A DNA stretch of 10,300 nucleotides from an uncultured Opitutales bacterium (GCA_900548185.1 URJJ01000060.1:1-10300); one strand, 5' to 3'; shown: positions 1 through 7,020, counted from the first letter of the stretch. Notes: generated from the sequence alone by a model not told the origin. A program made the numbers and translations.

Positions 1-50
1 TACGAGATGTCTTAGGGTCTCGTGGGCTCGGAGATGTGTATAAGAGACAG
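1..50 (+). other. Nextera sequencing adapter left at the contig end (not genomic)
   Basis: Positions 1-8 (tacgagat) match the end of the Illumina P7 flow-cell sequence. Positions 9-16 (gtcttagg) sit where the 8-base i7 index belongs. Positions 17-31 (gtctcgtgggctcgg) are the Nextera read-2 stretch, and positions 32-50 (agatgtgtataagagacag) are the 19-base Tn5 mosaic end used in tagmentation kits. Translated from the GTG at position 22, this gives the artefact peptide MGSEMCIRDR, which would be wrongly fused to TrpE. Genomic sequence starts at about position 51. The order of parts is that of a library adapter and leaves no doubt. Confidence 0.98.
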
Positions 51-51
51 G

Positions 52-924
52 CCCCGGCCCGCCCCCCAGCCCATAAGGATGAAGTCCGACATGCCGCGCG
101 AGGACTTCGTCGCCATGGTAGAAAGGGCCAAGGAATACATAAGAGACGGCGAGATAATACAGGTGGTGCTCTCCCAGGAATTTTCAAGCGACGCCCGGGT
201 TGACCCGATTTCAGCCTACCGGGCGCTGCGCTTCATAAATCCGTCGCCATACATGTTCTGCATAAAAAGCGGCAGGAACTGCCTCGTAGGCTCCTCCCCC
301 GAAACGCTCGTGAGGTTCGGCGGGGGCAAGGCGTACGTAAGCCCCATTGCGGGAACCCGCAGGCGGGGCGCGGACGAAGCAGAAGACATGCGCCTCGCCG
401 ACGAGCTCCTCTCCGACGAGAAGGAGCGCGCCGAACACCTGATGCTCGTGGACCTCGGCCGCAACGACATTTCAAGGTTCTGCGAGCCCGGGAGCGTGCA
501 GGTGGGCGAATTCATGTCAATCCAGCGCTACTCGCACGTCATGCACCTCGTTTCGCGCGTGACGGGCGAAGCCAAAAAGGGCGTTGACGCCTTCGACGCG
601 CTCGCGGCGACCTTCCCGGCCGGGACGCTCTCCGGAGCCCCGAAAATCCGGGCCATGCAGATAATAAACGAGCTTGAGAGCTCGCGGCGCGGGCCGTACG
701 GCGGAGCCGCCGGATACGTCGGCTACAACGGCTCGATGGACATGGCAATAACCATAAGAACCCTCCAGATACGCGACGGAATGCTGTCCGTCCGCGCCGG
801 GGCCGGGATAGTTCACGACTCCGACCCCGAAACGGAATACGAGGAGACCCGGGCGAAATCCCGCGCCGTAGCGCGCGCGATAGAGTCCGCCGGACGCCTC
901 GAACTCGACACCGACTCGCTCTGA
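52..924 (+). CDS. trpE: Anthranilate synthase component I (TrpE), C-terminal part; 5' end missing
   Basis: TrpE makes anthranilate from chorismate, using ammonia delivered by TrpG; it is the first committed step to tryptophan. The visible 290 residues are the chorismate-binding domain. Numbered from the codon at 52, the motifs are IQVVLSQ (36-42), PSPYMF (64-69), GSSPE (80-84), PIAGTRRRG (98-106), HLMLVDLGRND (129-139), FPAGTLSGAPK (188-198), GPYGGAAGY (214-222) and GAGIVHDSDPE (250-260). FPAGTLSGAPK and the operon context favour TrpE over PabB. Family members are about 500 residues, so roughly 200 N-terminal residues are lost, including the part that usually binds feedback tryptophan. The loss comes from the contig end at the adapter, not from a broken gene. 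The true start, promoter and any leader attenuator are outside the window. trpG follows after 13 bases. Confidence 0.97.
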   Translation, partial: PRPAPQPIRMKSDMPREDFVAMVERAKEYIRDGEIIQVVLSQEFSSDARVDPISAYRALRFINPSPYMFCIKSGRNCLVGSSPETLVRFGGGKAYVSPIAGTRRRGADEAEDMRLADELLSDEKERAEHLMLVDLGRNDISRFCEPGSVQVGEFMSIQRYSHVMHLVSRVTGEAKKGVDAFDALAATFPAGTLSGAPKIRAMQIINELESSRRGPYGGAAGYVGYNGSMDMAITIRTLQIRDGMLSVRAGAGIVHDSDPETEYEETRAKSRAVARAIESAGRLELDTDSL

Positions 925-937
925 AAAAACGACGGAC

Positions 938-1525
938 ATGATACTTCTAATAGACAACTACGACTCCTTCTCATACAACCTAGTCCACTGCGTGGAAACC
1001 CTCGGGCGCCCCGTGAAGGTGGCGCGCAACGACGAAATCTCGTGCGAGGAAATAGAGGCGCTGGCGCCAGAGGCCATAATCCTTTCGCCAGGGCCCAGCA
1101 GCCCGGAAAACGCGGGAATCTGCATGGAGGCCGTCAGGCGCTTCGCGGGCAGGATACCAATCCTCGGCGTGTGCCTCGGCATGCAGTCGATAGCGCAGGC
1201 CATGGGCGGCAGGATAGTCCGCGCCCGCCGCGTGATGCACGGAAAGGTTTCGCGGATAACCCACAATTCCACGGGGGTTTTCAGGGGCCTGCCCTCCCCC
1301 GTTGCGGTGGTCCGCTACCATTCGCTCGCGGCCGACCGCACGTCGCTTCCGCCATGCTTTGAAATAACGGCGGAGGCGGAGGACGGCGAAATAATGGGCA
1401 TCCGCCACAGGGACTTCCCGCTGGAAGGGGTCCAGTTCCACCCGGAATCAATAATGACCTCCGGGGGGAAGCGCATGATTGCAAACTTCATCGGGGAGGC
1501 GGCCGCCGGCGCGCAGCAGAAATGA
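938..1525 (+). CDS. trpG: Anthranilate synthase component II, glutamine amidotransferase (TrpG)
   Basis: TrpG is a class I glutamine amidotransferase that hydrolyses glutamine and passes ammonia to TrpE. The 195-residue length is normal for a stand-alone subunit. The N-terminus MILLIDNYDSF is typical of the family. The oxyanion motif PGP is at 51-53, the nucleophile Cys79 lies in GVCLGMQ, and His168 and Glu170 in the HPES motif complete the triad. MHGK (100-103) and RYHSL (126-130) are also as expected. The common form of the nucleophile motif in TrpG is CLGHQ; here the histidine is Met82, as usually seen in HisH and GuaA. Stand-alone TrpG proteins often also serve as PabA for folate synthesis, but no pab gene is in the window. 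Only a weak ribosome site (gac/ggac) precedes the start. The stop overlaps the trpD start in ATGA. Confidence 0.96.
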   Translation: MILLIDNYDSFSYNLVHCVETLGRPVKVARNDEISCEEIEALAPEAIILSPGPSSPENAGICMEAVRRFAGRIPILGVCLGMQSIAQAMGGRIVRARRVMHGKVSRITHNSTGVFRGLPSPVAVVRYHSLAADRTSLPPCFEITAEAEDGEIMGIRHRDFPLEGVQFHPESIMTSGGKRMIANFIGEAAAGAQQK

Positions 1526-2544
1526 AAACGGTTGACGCTGCAAGAAAGATAAGCGAGGCGCGAGAAAACCTGACCCGCGAGGAGGCCGCGGAAGTGTTCG
1601 ACGAAATAATGTCGGGCGCCGCCCCGGAAGCCGCGATAGCCGCCTTTCTGGTCGCGCTGAAAATGAAGGGGGCGACAATGGACGAGCTGGTCGGGGCCGT
1701 GTCCATCCTCAGGAAGCGCGCGGAATTCATAAGCGCGGGCGGCCGCGCGCCCATCGACACGTGCGGCACGGGGGGGGACGGCCTGGACACCTTCAACATA
1801 TCGACGACTTCGGCCTTCATCGCAAGCGGGGCCGGGGCGTGCGTGGCAAAGCACGGCGGGAGGGCGGTCTCGGGCAGGTGCGGCTCGGCGGACGTGCTTT
1901 CCGAACTCGGCTTCAACGTTGAGGCGTCCCCGGCCGTCATGGAGCACTGCCTCCAGGAAAACGGGATAGCCTTCCTTTTCGCGCCGCGAATGCATCCGGC
2001 GTGGAGGCACGCAATGCCCGTGAGGAGGCTCCTCGGCTTCCGCACGGTCTTCAACATGCTGGGCCCGCTCGTAAACCCGGCCGGCGCATCCGGCCAGGTG
2101 CTCGGGGTGTTCGACGCAAGGCTGACGGAGCTTTTCGCCCGCGCCCTCCGCGAGCTTGGCTCCAGGCGCGCCCTGGTGGTCCACGGCGACGACGGCATGG
2201 ACGAAATCACCGTCTGCGGCCCGACCCGGATAAGCGAGCTTAGAAACGGCGAGATAAGGACGTACGAGTTCCGCCCGGAGTCCGTGCTGGGCGAATGCGG
2301 GTCTTTTGAAGACCTGCGCGGCGGAAGCCCGGCTGAAAACGCCCGCAAACTCCTCTCGATTCTCCGAAACGAGGACGCCACCTCCGCGCGCGACATATGC
2401 CTTTTAAACGCCGCAGCCGGGATAATATCCGCCGGCCTTGCCGACGGCTTCAAAGAGGCGTTCTCAATGGCGAAGGATTCGCTGGAATCCGGGCGCGCCC
2501 TCGGAAAGCTCGAAACCCTCATAAAATTTTCAAGGGAAGTATGA
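1522..2544 (+). CDS. trpD: Anthranilate phosphoribosyltransferase (TrpD)
   Basis: TrpD transfers the phosphoribosyl group of PRPP to anthranilate, giving phosphoribosylanthranilate. The protein has 340 residues, the usual length. An N-terminal helical domain is followed by the PRPP loop DTCGTGGDG (79-87), FNISTT (91-96), the KHG motif (110-112), GSADVL (121-126), the anthranilate-site stretch FAPRMHPAWRHAMPVRR (153-169), GFRTVFNMLGPL (172-183), and the Mg/PRPP motif DGMDE (224-228). The family motif KHGNR reads KHGGR here (Gly113). This is unusual, because the asparagine lies at the substrate site. Everything else argues for an active enzyme. The start ATG at 1522 overlaps the trpG stop by 4 bases and has no close Shine-Dalgarno site, so it probably depends on translational coupling. 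The stop overlaps the trpC start in the same way. Confidence 0.96.
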   Translation: MKTVDAARKISEARENLTREEAAEVFDEIMSGAAPEAAIAAFLVALKMKGATMDELVGAVSILRKRAEFISAGGRAPIDTCGTGGDGLDTFNISTTSAFIASGAGACVAKHGGRAVSGRCGSADVLSELGFNVEASPAVMEHCLQENGIAFLFAPRMHPAWRHAMPVRRLLGFRTVFNMLGPLVNPAGASGQVLGVFDARLTELFARALRELGSRRALVVHGDDGMDEITVCGPTRISELRNGEIRTYEFRPESVLGECGSFEDLRGGSPAENARKLLSILRNEDATSARDICLLNAAAGIISAGLADGFKEAFSMAKDSLESGRALGKLETLIKFSREV

Positions 2545-3329
2545 ACGGAATTCTCGGCAAGATACTGGCAAAAAAGCGCATCGAAACTGAGGCGGAAATG
2601 CTCGCCGTTCCCGCAGCAGAAGTCGAGCGCGCGGCCCTGGCTGCGCCAAAACCTCCGAGTTTCAGGGACGCCCTGGCCCCCTCCGGCGGAATCCCGGCTG
2701 TCATAGCGGAGCTGAAGAAGGCGTCGCCGTCAATGGGGCTGATACGCGCCGATTTCCGGCCGGAAGAGCTGGCGCCCGCCCTTGAGTCCGCAGGAGCCTC
2801 GGCGCTTTCTGTGCTGACTGAGAGGGAGTTTTTCATGGGGGGGCCGGAGTGCCTGTCGCAGGCGGCCTCCCTCGTAAAAATTCCGGTGCTTCGCAAGGAC
2901 TTCATCTACTGCGAATACCAGCTCCTCCAGGCAAGGGCGCTCGGCGCATCCGCGGCGCTTCTGATTGCGGCGATGCTTAAAAAAACGGAGCTTGAAAGGC
3001 TGGCCCGATTCGCAAAGTCGCTGGGCCTCGACGCGCTCGTCGAAACCCACACCGAGGGCGAGCTAGAGTGCGCGCTCGAATGCGGCGCTGAAATCATAGG
3101 GGTGAATTCGCGCAACCTGAAGACCTTTGTATTCGACTTCTCGCTTTTTGAAAGCCTGCTTTCAAAAATTCCGGAAGGGGCGAGGGCCGTGGCGGAATCC
3201 GGCATGGAAACGCGGGAGGCACTGGAGAGGGCCGCAGAGTGCGGCGCCCATGCGGCCCTCGTCGGAACCGCGCTCATGTCCGCGAAAAACCCCGCAAAAA
3301 AGCTCGAAAGGATGCTCGGCGGAAAATGA
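2541..3329 (+). CDS. trpC: Indole-3-glycerol phosphate synthase (TrpC)
   Basis: TrpC closes the indole ring: 1-(2-carboxyphenylamino)-1-deoxyribulose 5-phosphate is decarboxylated and cyclised to indole-3-glycerol phosphate. The protein is a 262-residue single-domain TIM barrel. Likely catalytic residues, by position in known motifs, are Glu57 and Lys59 (AELKKASPS), Lys119 (VLRKDF), Glu168 (LVETH), Asn189 (IGVNSRNL) and Ser220 (AESG). The phosphate-binding end GAHAALVGTALM (235-246) is intact. The start at 2541 gives a standard N-terminus (ILGKILAKKRIE), overlaps the trpD stop in ATGA, and has AAGGGA a few bases upstream. An in-frame opening from 2397 lies inside trpD and is not part of the gene. 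TrpC is not fused to TrpF as in E. coli; TrpF is joined to TrpB instead. Confidence 0.96.
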   Translation: MNGILGKILAKKRIETEAEMLAVPAAEVERAALAAPKPPSFRDALAPSGGIPAVIAELKKASPSMGLIRADFRPEELAPALESAGASALSVLTEREFFMGGPECLSQAASLVKIPVLRKDFIYCEYQLLQARALGASAALLIAAMLKKTELERLARFAKSLGLDALVETHTEGELECALECGAEIIGVNSRNLKTFVFDFSLFESLLSKIPEGARAVAESGMETREALERAAECGAHAALVGTALMSAKNPAKKLERMLGGK

Positions 3330-5116
3330 AGGTCAAGATATGCGGCATAACCTCGGCCGAAGCCGCGCTGGCGGCCGAAAGGCGCGGGGCGGACTTCGCG
3401 GGCCTCATCTTTGCAAAAGAAAGCCCGCGCAGGCTCGAAATTGGCGAGGCGGCCGAAATCGCCTCCGCGCTCTCCTCGGCAAAGCCCGTCGGGGTGTTTC
3501 TGGACCAGGACCTGGAATTCGTGCGCAGGGCCTCCGAAGCCTGCGGGCTTTTCGCAGTCCAGCTCCACGGTTCGGAGGATGCCGCTTTCGCGCTCGAATG
3601 CAAAAAGTTCGCGCCCGAAGTCTGGAAGGCGGCGTGGCTTGAGTCGCAGGCCGACGTCGAAGCCGCCGCAGCGTTCCCCGCCGACAGGATAGTGGCGGAC
3701 GCTACGTCGGGCCCCCTGCGCGGGGGATCCGGCAAACGCGCCGACTGGGGCCTCGCGCGCAGGCTGGCCGGGCTTTGCCCCGTAATCCTTGCGGGGGGAA
3801 TCTCCGCCGAGAACGTAATGGAGGCCGCGCTTGCGGCGAACCCGTGGGGGGTGGACGCAAACAGCGCACTCGAATCCCGCCCCGGGGTGAAATCAATTTC
3901 AAAAATAGAAAAATTCATGGAAGAGGCAAACAAGTTAAAAAATCGCGGACGCTACGGAATCTACGGCGGATGCTACGTGGCCGAGACCCTGGTCCCGGCG
4001 CTGCACGAGCTGGAAAGGGTCTTCCGCCAGGCGTGCTCCGACGATGACTTCAACGGGGAGTTTTCATACCTTCTCAAAAACTATGTGGGCAGGCCCTCGC
4101 CGCTCTACTTTGCAAAGCGGCTCACCGAAAGCTGCGGAGGGGCCAACATATGGCTCAAGCGCGAAGACTTAAACCACACGGGCGCCCACAAGATAAACAA
4201 CGCCCTCGGCCAGGCCCTGCTTGCAAAGCGCATGGGAAAGACGCGCCTCATAGCCGAAACCGGGGCCGGAATGCACGGGGTGGCGACGGCCACGGCGGCC
4301 GCCCTGCTGGGCTTTGAATGCGACGTGTTCATGGGAAGCGAAGACATCCGCCGCCAGGCGCCCAACGTGGAGCGCATGGAAATGCTCGGCGCGCGCCTCG
4401 TGCCCATCTCAACCGGAACCGCCACGCTGAAGGACGCCATGAACGAGGCCCTCAGAAACTGGGTGGCGACAGTGGAAAACACATTCTACGTGATAGGGAC
4501 GGCTGCAGGCCCACACCCGTATCCGGAAATGGTCAAAAAATTCCAGTCGGTGATAGGCCGCGAAGCGCGCGCGCAAGCCCTTGAGGCGTTCGGCTCACTG
4601 CCGGACGAAGTGGTCGCCTGCGTCGGCGGCGGCTCCAACGCGATAGGGCTTTTCAGCGCGTTTCTGGACGACGCGGGCGTGGCCCTCACGGGCGCCGAGG
4701 CGGGCGGAAGCGGTATTGAAAGCGGCATGCACGCGGCGAGCCTCAATGCGGGCGAAGTCGGCGTGCTCCACGGCAACAAGACATACCTCCTCCAGGACGC
4801 GTCCGGGCAGATAAAAAACACCCACTCGGTATCGGCCGGCCTCGACTACCCCGGGGTGGGCCCCGAGCACGCGCACCTGCGCGACACCGGGCGGGCGTCA
4901 TACGAAGTCGTAAACGACGACGAGGCGGTGGAGGCATTCCGGACGCTTTGCAGGCTGGAGGGGATAATCCCCGCGCTCGAATCGTCCCACGCTGTGGCGC
5001 AGGCAATCAGGAGCGCAAAGCGTCGCCCCAGGGGCGAAAACATAATCGTCTGCCTTTCGGGGCGCGGCGACAAGGACATGGACTCTGTAATGGAATATCT
5101 CGGGAAACGGAAATGA
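3326..5116 (+). CDS. trpFB: Bifunctional phosphoribosylanthranilate isomerase / tryptophan synthase beta (TrpF-TrpB fusion)
   Basis: One open frame of 596 residues carries two enzymes. Residues 1 to about 201 are TrpF, the TIM-barrel isomerase: KICGIT with Cys6, VQLHG (78-82), general-acid candidate Asp125, GGSGK (133-137), LAGGI (155-159) and GVDANS (175-180). Residues from about 205 are TrpB, the PLP enzyme that joins indole and serine: GRYGIYGG (208-215), HTGAHKIN with PLP Lys289, ETGAG with Glu311, GGGSN (434-438), SAGLDYPGVGPEHA (503-516), ESSHA (552-556) and SGRGD (578-582). No stop or frame change occurs at the junction. Both domains have their usual lengths, so the linker is only a few residues (about KLKN). 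An in-frame ATG at 3917 (Met198) could start a 399-residue free TrpB, but it lacks a Shine-Dalgarno site. Met316 replaces the common Gln of GAGQHG. The gene overlaps trpC and trpA by ATGA. Confidence 0.95.
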   Translation: MKVKICGITSAEAALAAERRGADFAGLIFAKESPRRLEIGEAAEIASALSSAKPVGVFLDQDLEFVRRASEACGLFAVQLHGSEDAAFALECKKFAPEVWKAAWLESQADVEAAAAFPADRIVADATSGPLRGGSGKRADWGLARRLAGLCPVILAGGISAENVMEAALAANPWGVDANSALESRPGVKSISKIEKFMEEANKLKNRGRYGIYGGCYVAETLVPALHELERVFRQACSDDDFNGEFSYLLKNYVGRPSPLYFAKRLTESCGGANIWLKREDLNHTGAHKINNALGQALLAKRMGKTRLIAETGAGMHGVATATAAALLGFECDVFMGSEDIRRQAPNVERMEMLGARLVPISTGTATLKDAMNEALRNWVATVENTFYVIGTAAGPHPYPEMVKKFQSVIGREARAQALEAFGSLPDEVVACVGGGSNAIGLFSAFLDDAGVALTGAEAGGSGIESGMHAASLNAGEVGVLHGNKTYLLQDASGQIKNTHSVSAGLDYPGVGPEHAHLRDTGRASYEVVNDDEAVEAFRTLCRLEGIIPALESSHAVAQAIRSAKRRPRGENIIVCLSGRGDKDMDSVMEYLGKRK

Positions 5117-5916
5117 TAAGCGAAATTTTCAGGAAGGCGAAATCCGAAAACCGCGCGGCCCTCGCGCTATTTATAACATGCGGCGACCCGTCGATGGAGT
5201 TTACCGAAAGGCTGGTCGGGCGCATAAGCTCCTGCGGGGCCGACATAATCGAGCTGGGCGTGCCCTTTTCAGACCCCATGGCGGACGGCCCGGTCATACA
5301 GGCGGCCAGCCAGCGCGCCATTGCGGCCGGGGCGAACCTTGAGAAGGTCATCGGCATGGTGGCCCGCCTGCGCAAAAACGGGGTAAAAACCCCGATTGTG
5401 CTCTTCGGATACATGAACGTGTTTTTCAGGCTGGGAATCGAAAAGGCGGCCCGCATGAGCCGCGAGGCGGGGGCCGACGCGTGGCTCATCGCAGACCTCC
5501 CCCTCGAGGAGATGGGCGAAGCGCTCCCCGCCCTCAAGGCAAACGGCATGGACTTCATCCCGCTCGCGGCCCCAACCACGCCCCCCGCGCGGATAAGGGA
5601 AATTTCCGAGGCAGGTTCGGGATTCCTCTACTACGTGACAGTGTCCGGCGTGACCGGCGTGCGCGACAGGCTCCCGGACGGCTTTGCAGAAAGGCTCGCC
5701 CAGGTGCGCGCGGCGTCGAAGCTCCCGGTGGGCGCCGGATTTGGCATATCGAATTTTGAAAGCGCGCACGCTGCGGCGGCGAACGCCGACGCCGTGATAG
5801 TGGGAAGCAGGCTTGTGAGCCTCATACACGAAACCCACGCCGCCAAAGGCGAGGATGCCGCCCTCGAAGCCGCCGGAAAATTCGTATCCGAACTCGCGGA
5901 GGCCGTCAGGCGTTAG
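5113..5916 (+). CDS. trpA: Tryptophan synthase alpha subunit (TrpA)
   Basis: TrpA splits indole-3-glycerol phosphate into glyceraldehyde 3-phosphate and indole, which is channelled to the TrpB active site in the alpha-beta complex. The protein has 267 residues, the normal size for this TIM barrel. Catalytic Glu47 (IIELGVPFSDP) and Asp58 (PMADGP) are present. FGYMN (98-102), ADLPLEE (127-133), GVTG (179-182), GFGIS (209-213) and VGSR (230-233) form the substrate and phosphate sites. The ATG at 5113 overlaps the trpB stop and follows the purine-rich GGGAAACGGAA. An upstream in-frame extension to 4948 lies inside trpB and is discarded. As trpB is fused to trpF, the assembled synthase would carry TrpF domains. 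TrpA is the last gene of the operon. Confidence 0.96.
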   Translation: MISEIFRKAKSENRAALALFITCGDPSMEFTERLVGRISSCGADIIELGVPFSDPMADGPVIQAASQRAIAAGANLEKVIGMVARLRKNGVKTPIVLFGYMNVFFRLGIEKAARMSREAGADAWLIADLPLEEMGEALPALKANGMDFIPLAAPTTPPARIREISEAGSGFLYYVTVSGVTGVRDRLPDGFAERLAQVRAASKLPVGAGFGISNFESAHAAAANADAVIVGSRLVSLIHETHAAKGEDAALEAAGKFVSELAEAVRR

Positions 5917-5933
5917 CCCCCGGCACGAGCCGC

Positions 5934-5954
5934 AAAAAATCCCGCCAAAGCGGG
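5934..5954 (-). terminator. Intrinsic terminator of the exosortase transcript
   Basis: Read on the minus strand, a CCCGC/GCGGG stem with a 4-base TTTG loop (5954-5941) is followed by A and six T residues (5939-5934), about 30 bases after the exosortase stop. The stem is short but all GC. On the plus strand the hairpin has no U-tract after it, so it is oriented for the minus-strand genes and not for trpA. A second inverted repeat (5959-5964 with 5972-5977) and the palindrome GCTCCGGAGC (5976-5985) lie between it and the exosortase stop. Confidence 0.7.
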
Positions 5955-5985
5955 CGCGGCGCGCGGAAAGGGCGCGCTCCGGAGC

Positions 5986-7020
5986 TTAGCCCCGGCCCCC
6001 TTCCCCGCCGTCTGGCGGCTCGTCGTCATAGCCGCGGTAGCTGCCGTCCGGATTGCGGAACTCCTTGGGGACGGGATTGAGCTGGAAGAGCGGCAGGAGG
6101 GCCAGAAGGCAGACTATTGTCATTCCCATGACGAAGTATCCTGCCATGTCGTGCACGGAGCCGCTTATGGACTCAGGGCCGTTGTGGTAGGCCCAAAACG
6201 ACAGGAACATGGCCCTTATTATGTTGTTTATAAAGGCAAAGACCATGGAAAGCGCCACGAGCGCCGCCTTCTTCCAGAATTTGTTAAGAAACACCGCCGC
6301 CAGAAAAGTCCCCGCAAAGAGGCAGGCCGTCAGGCTCCTTATGCCGCTGCATGCGTCCGCCACGCCGACTGAGCCGTTTGGAAACTCCAGCACGTTGGCC
6401 CTCAGGGTCACCACGTATCCGAGGCTGTCCATGAAAAAATATACGATTTCCGCCACATAGCTCAAAAGAAAGAGGCTTATCTTGCGCTCCACGCTGTCGA
6501 AAAGCGGCGCGGAAACGAGCCACGCAAACGAGGAAAAAAGAAAGAGCCCCGTGAATGAAATCCTCTCAGACATCGGCTTGAGGCGCCCGTCCGCACCGTT
6601 CTGGGAGGCGAAGAAAGCCATCGCAAACACGGCGAAGGAAAACCCGAAAGTCGCGATGAACGCCGGAGCGCCGAAATTTCCGGACACGGCAAAAAAGAAT
6701 ACGCCCATCAGAAAAGTGAGCATTCCGCACGCGAACATCGCCATAAAAAACGCCGACACCGCCTTTTCAAGCAGGCCGTAGCGCACCTGCTCCGGCGACG
6801 CGGCGCCGAAGTACGACGATATGCGCCCGAAGCGGTCGTAAAGCACATATATGGCAAATATCGGCATGAAAAACCCGAAGAAGTAATCCTGGCGCGTCAT
6901 CCATATGCGGGACAGGGGCACGAACAGGATGCACATCATAAAAAGCGCGCAAAACGCCAGGCCCACTGCGGCGGGGGGAAGGCGGAAGAACGCATATTTT
7001 TTGAGGGATTCGGGAATCAT
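5986..7020 (-). CDS. Exosortase/archaeosortase-family membrane transpeptidase
   Basis: Exosortases are multi-pass inner-membrane cysteine proteases that recognise C-terminal PEP-CTERM-like tails and process exported proteins, often in strains that make exopolysaccharide. The 344-residue protein is mostly hydrophobic with about eight membrane segments. Family marks are WMTRQDYFFGFFMP (40-53, the common DYSHGF-like region), VADACSGIRSL (220-230) with catalytic Cys224, NNIIRAMFL (265-273) with Arg269, and VHDMAGY (289-295) with His290. The tail after residue 315 is polar, acidic and glycine-rich, probably cytoplasmic. It lacks the C-terminal EpsI domain that is fused in some exosortases; that domain is encoded by the preceding gene. 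The ATG overlaps the preceding stop in ATGA and has a GGAGG site 10 bases upstream. I cannot assign an Xrt subtype. Confidence 0.9.
   Translation of the reverse strand: MIPESLKKYAFFRLPPAAVGLAFCALFMMCILFVPLSRIWMTRQDYFFGFFMPIFAIYVLYDRFGRISSYFGAASPEQVRYGLLEKAVSAFFMAMFACGMLTFLMGVFFFAVSGNFGAPAFIATFGFSFAVFAMAFFASQNGADGRLKPMSERISFTGLFLFSSFAWLVSAPLFDSVERKISLFLLSYVAEIVYFFMDSLGYVVTLRANVLEFPNGSVGVADACSGIRSLTACLFAGTFLAAVFLNKFWKKAALVALSMVFAFINNIIRAMFLSFWAYHNGPESISGSVHDMAGYFVMGMTIVCLLALLPLFQLNPVPKEFRNPDGSYRGYDDEPPDGGEGGRG

Noticed and set aside
32..50. Tn5/IS50-type mosaic end as sign of a natural transposon
   Set aside because: It is preceded directly by the Nextera read-2 stretch, an index-sized 8-mer and the P7 end, in library order, and lies at the contig edge. 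It is a kit sequence.
22..51. N-terminal extension of TrpE beginning MGSEMCIRDR
   Set aside because: This is translation of the sequencing adapter, not bacterial coding sequence.
1315..2522. Long minus-strand open frames opposite trpG and trpD (289 and 344 codons)
   Set aside because: They are antisense shadows typical of GC-rich DNA. Their translations show no family motifs, while the plus strand encodes intact TrpG and TrpD.
3890..3945. TrpF-TrpB fusion as a simple frameshift artefact
   Set aside because: TrpF homology continues in the same frame to its last helix and the only fitting TrpB start codon is also in that frame, so a single indel would break rather than create the match. A miscalled stop codon remains possible and is listed as a test.
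5941..5954. Hairpin after trpA as the trp operon terminator
   Set aside because: On the plus strand no T-run follows the stem; the T-run exists only on the minus strand.
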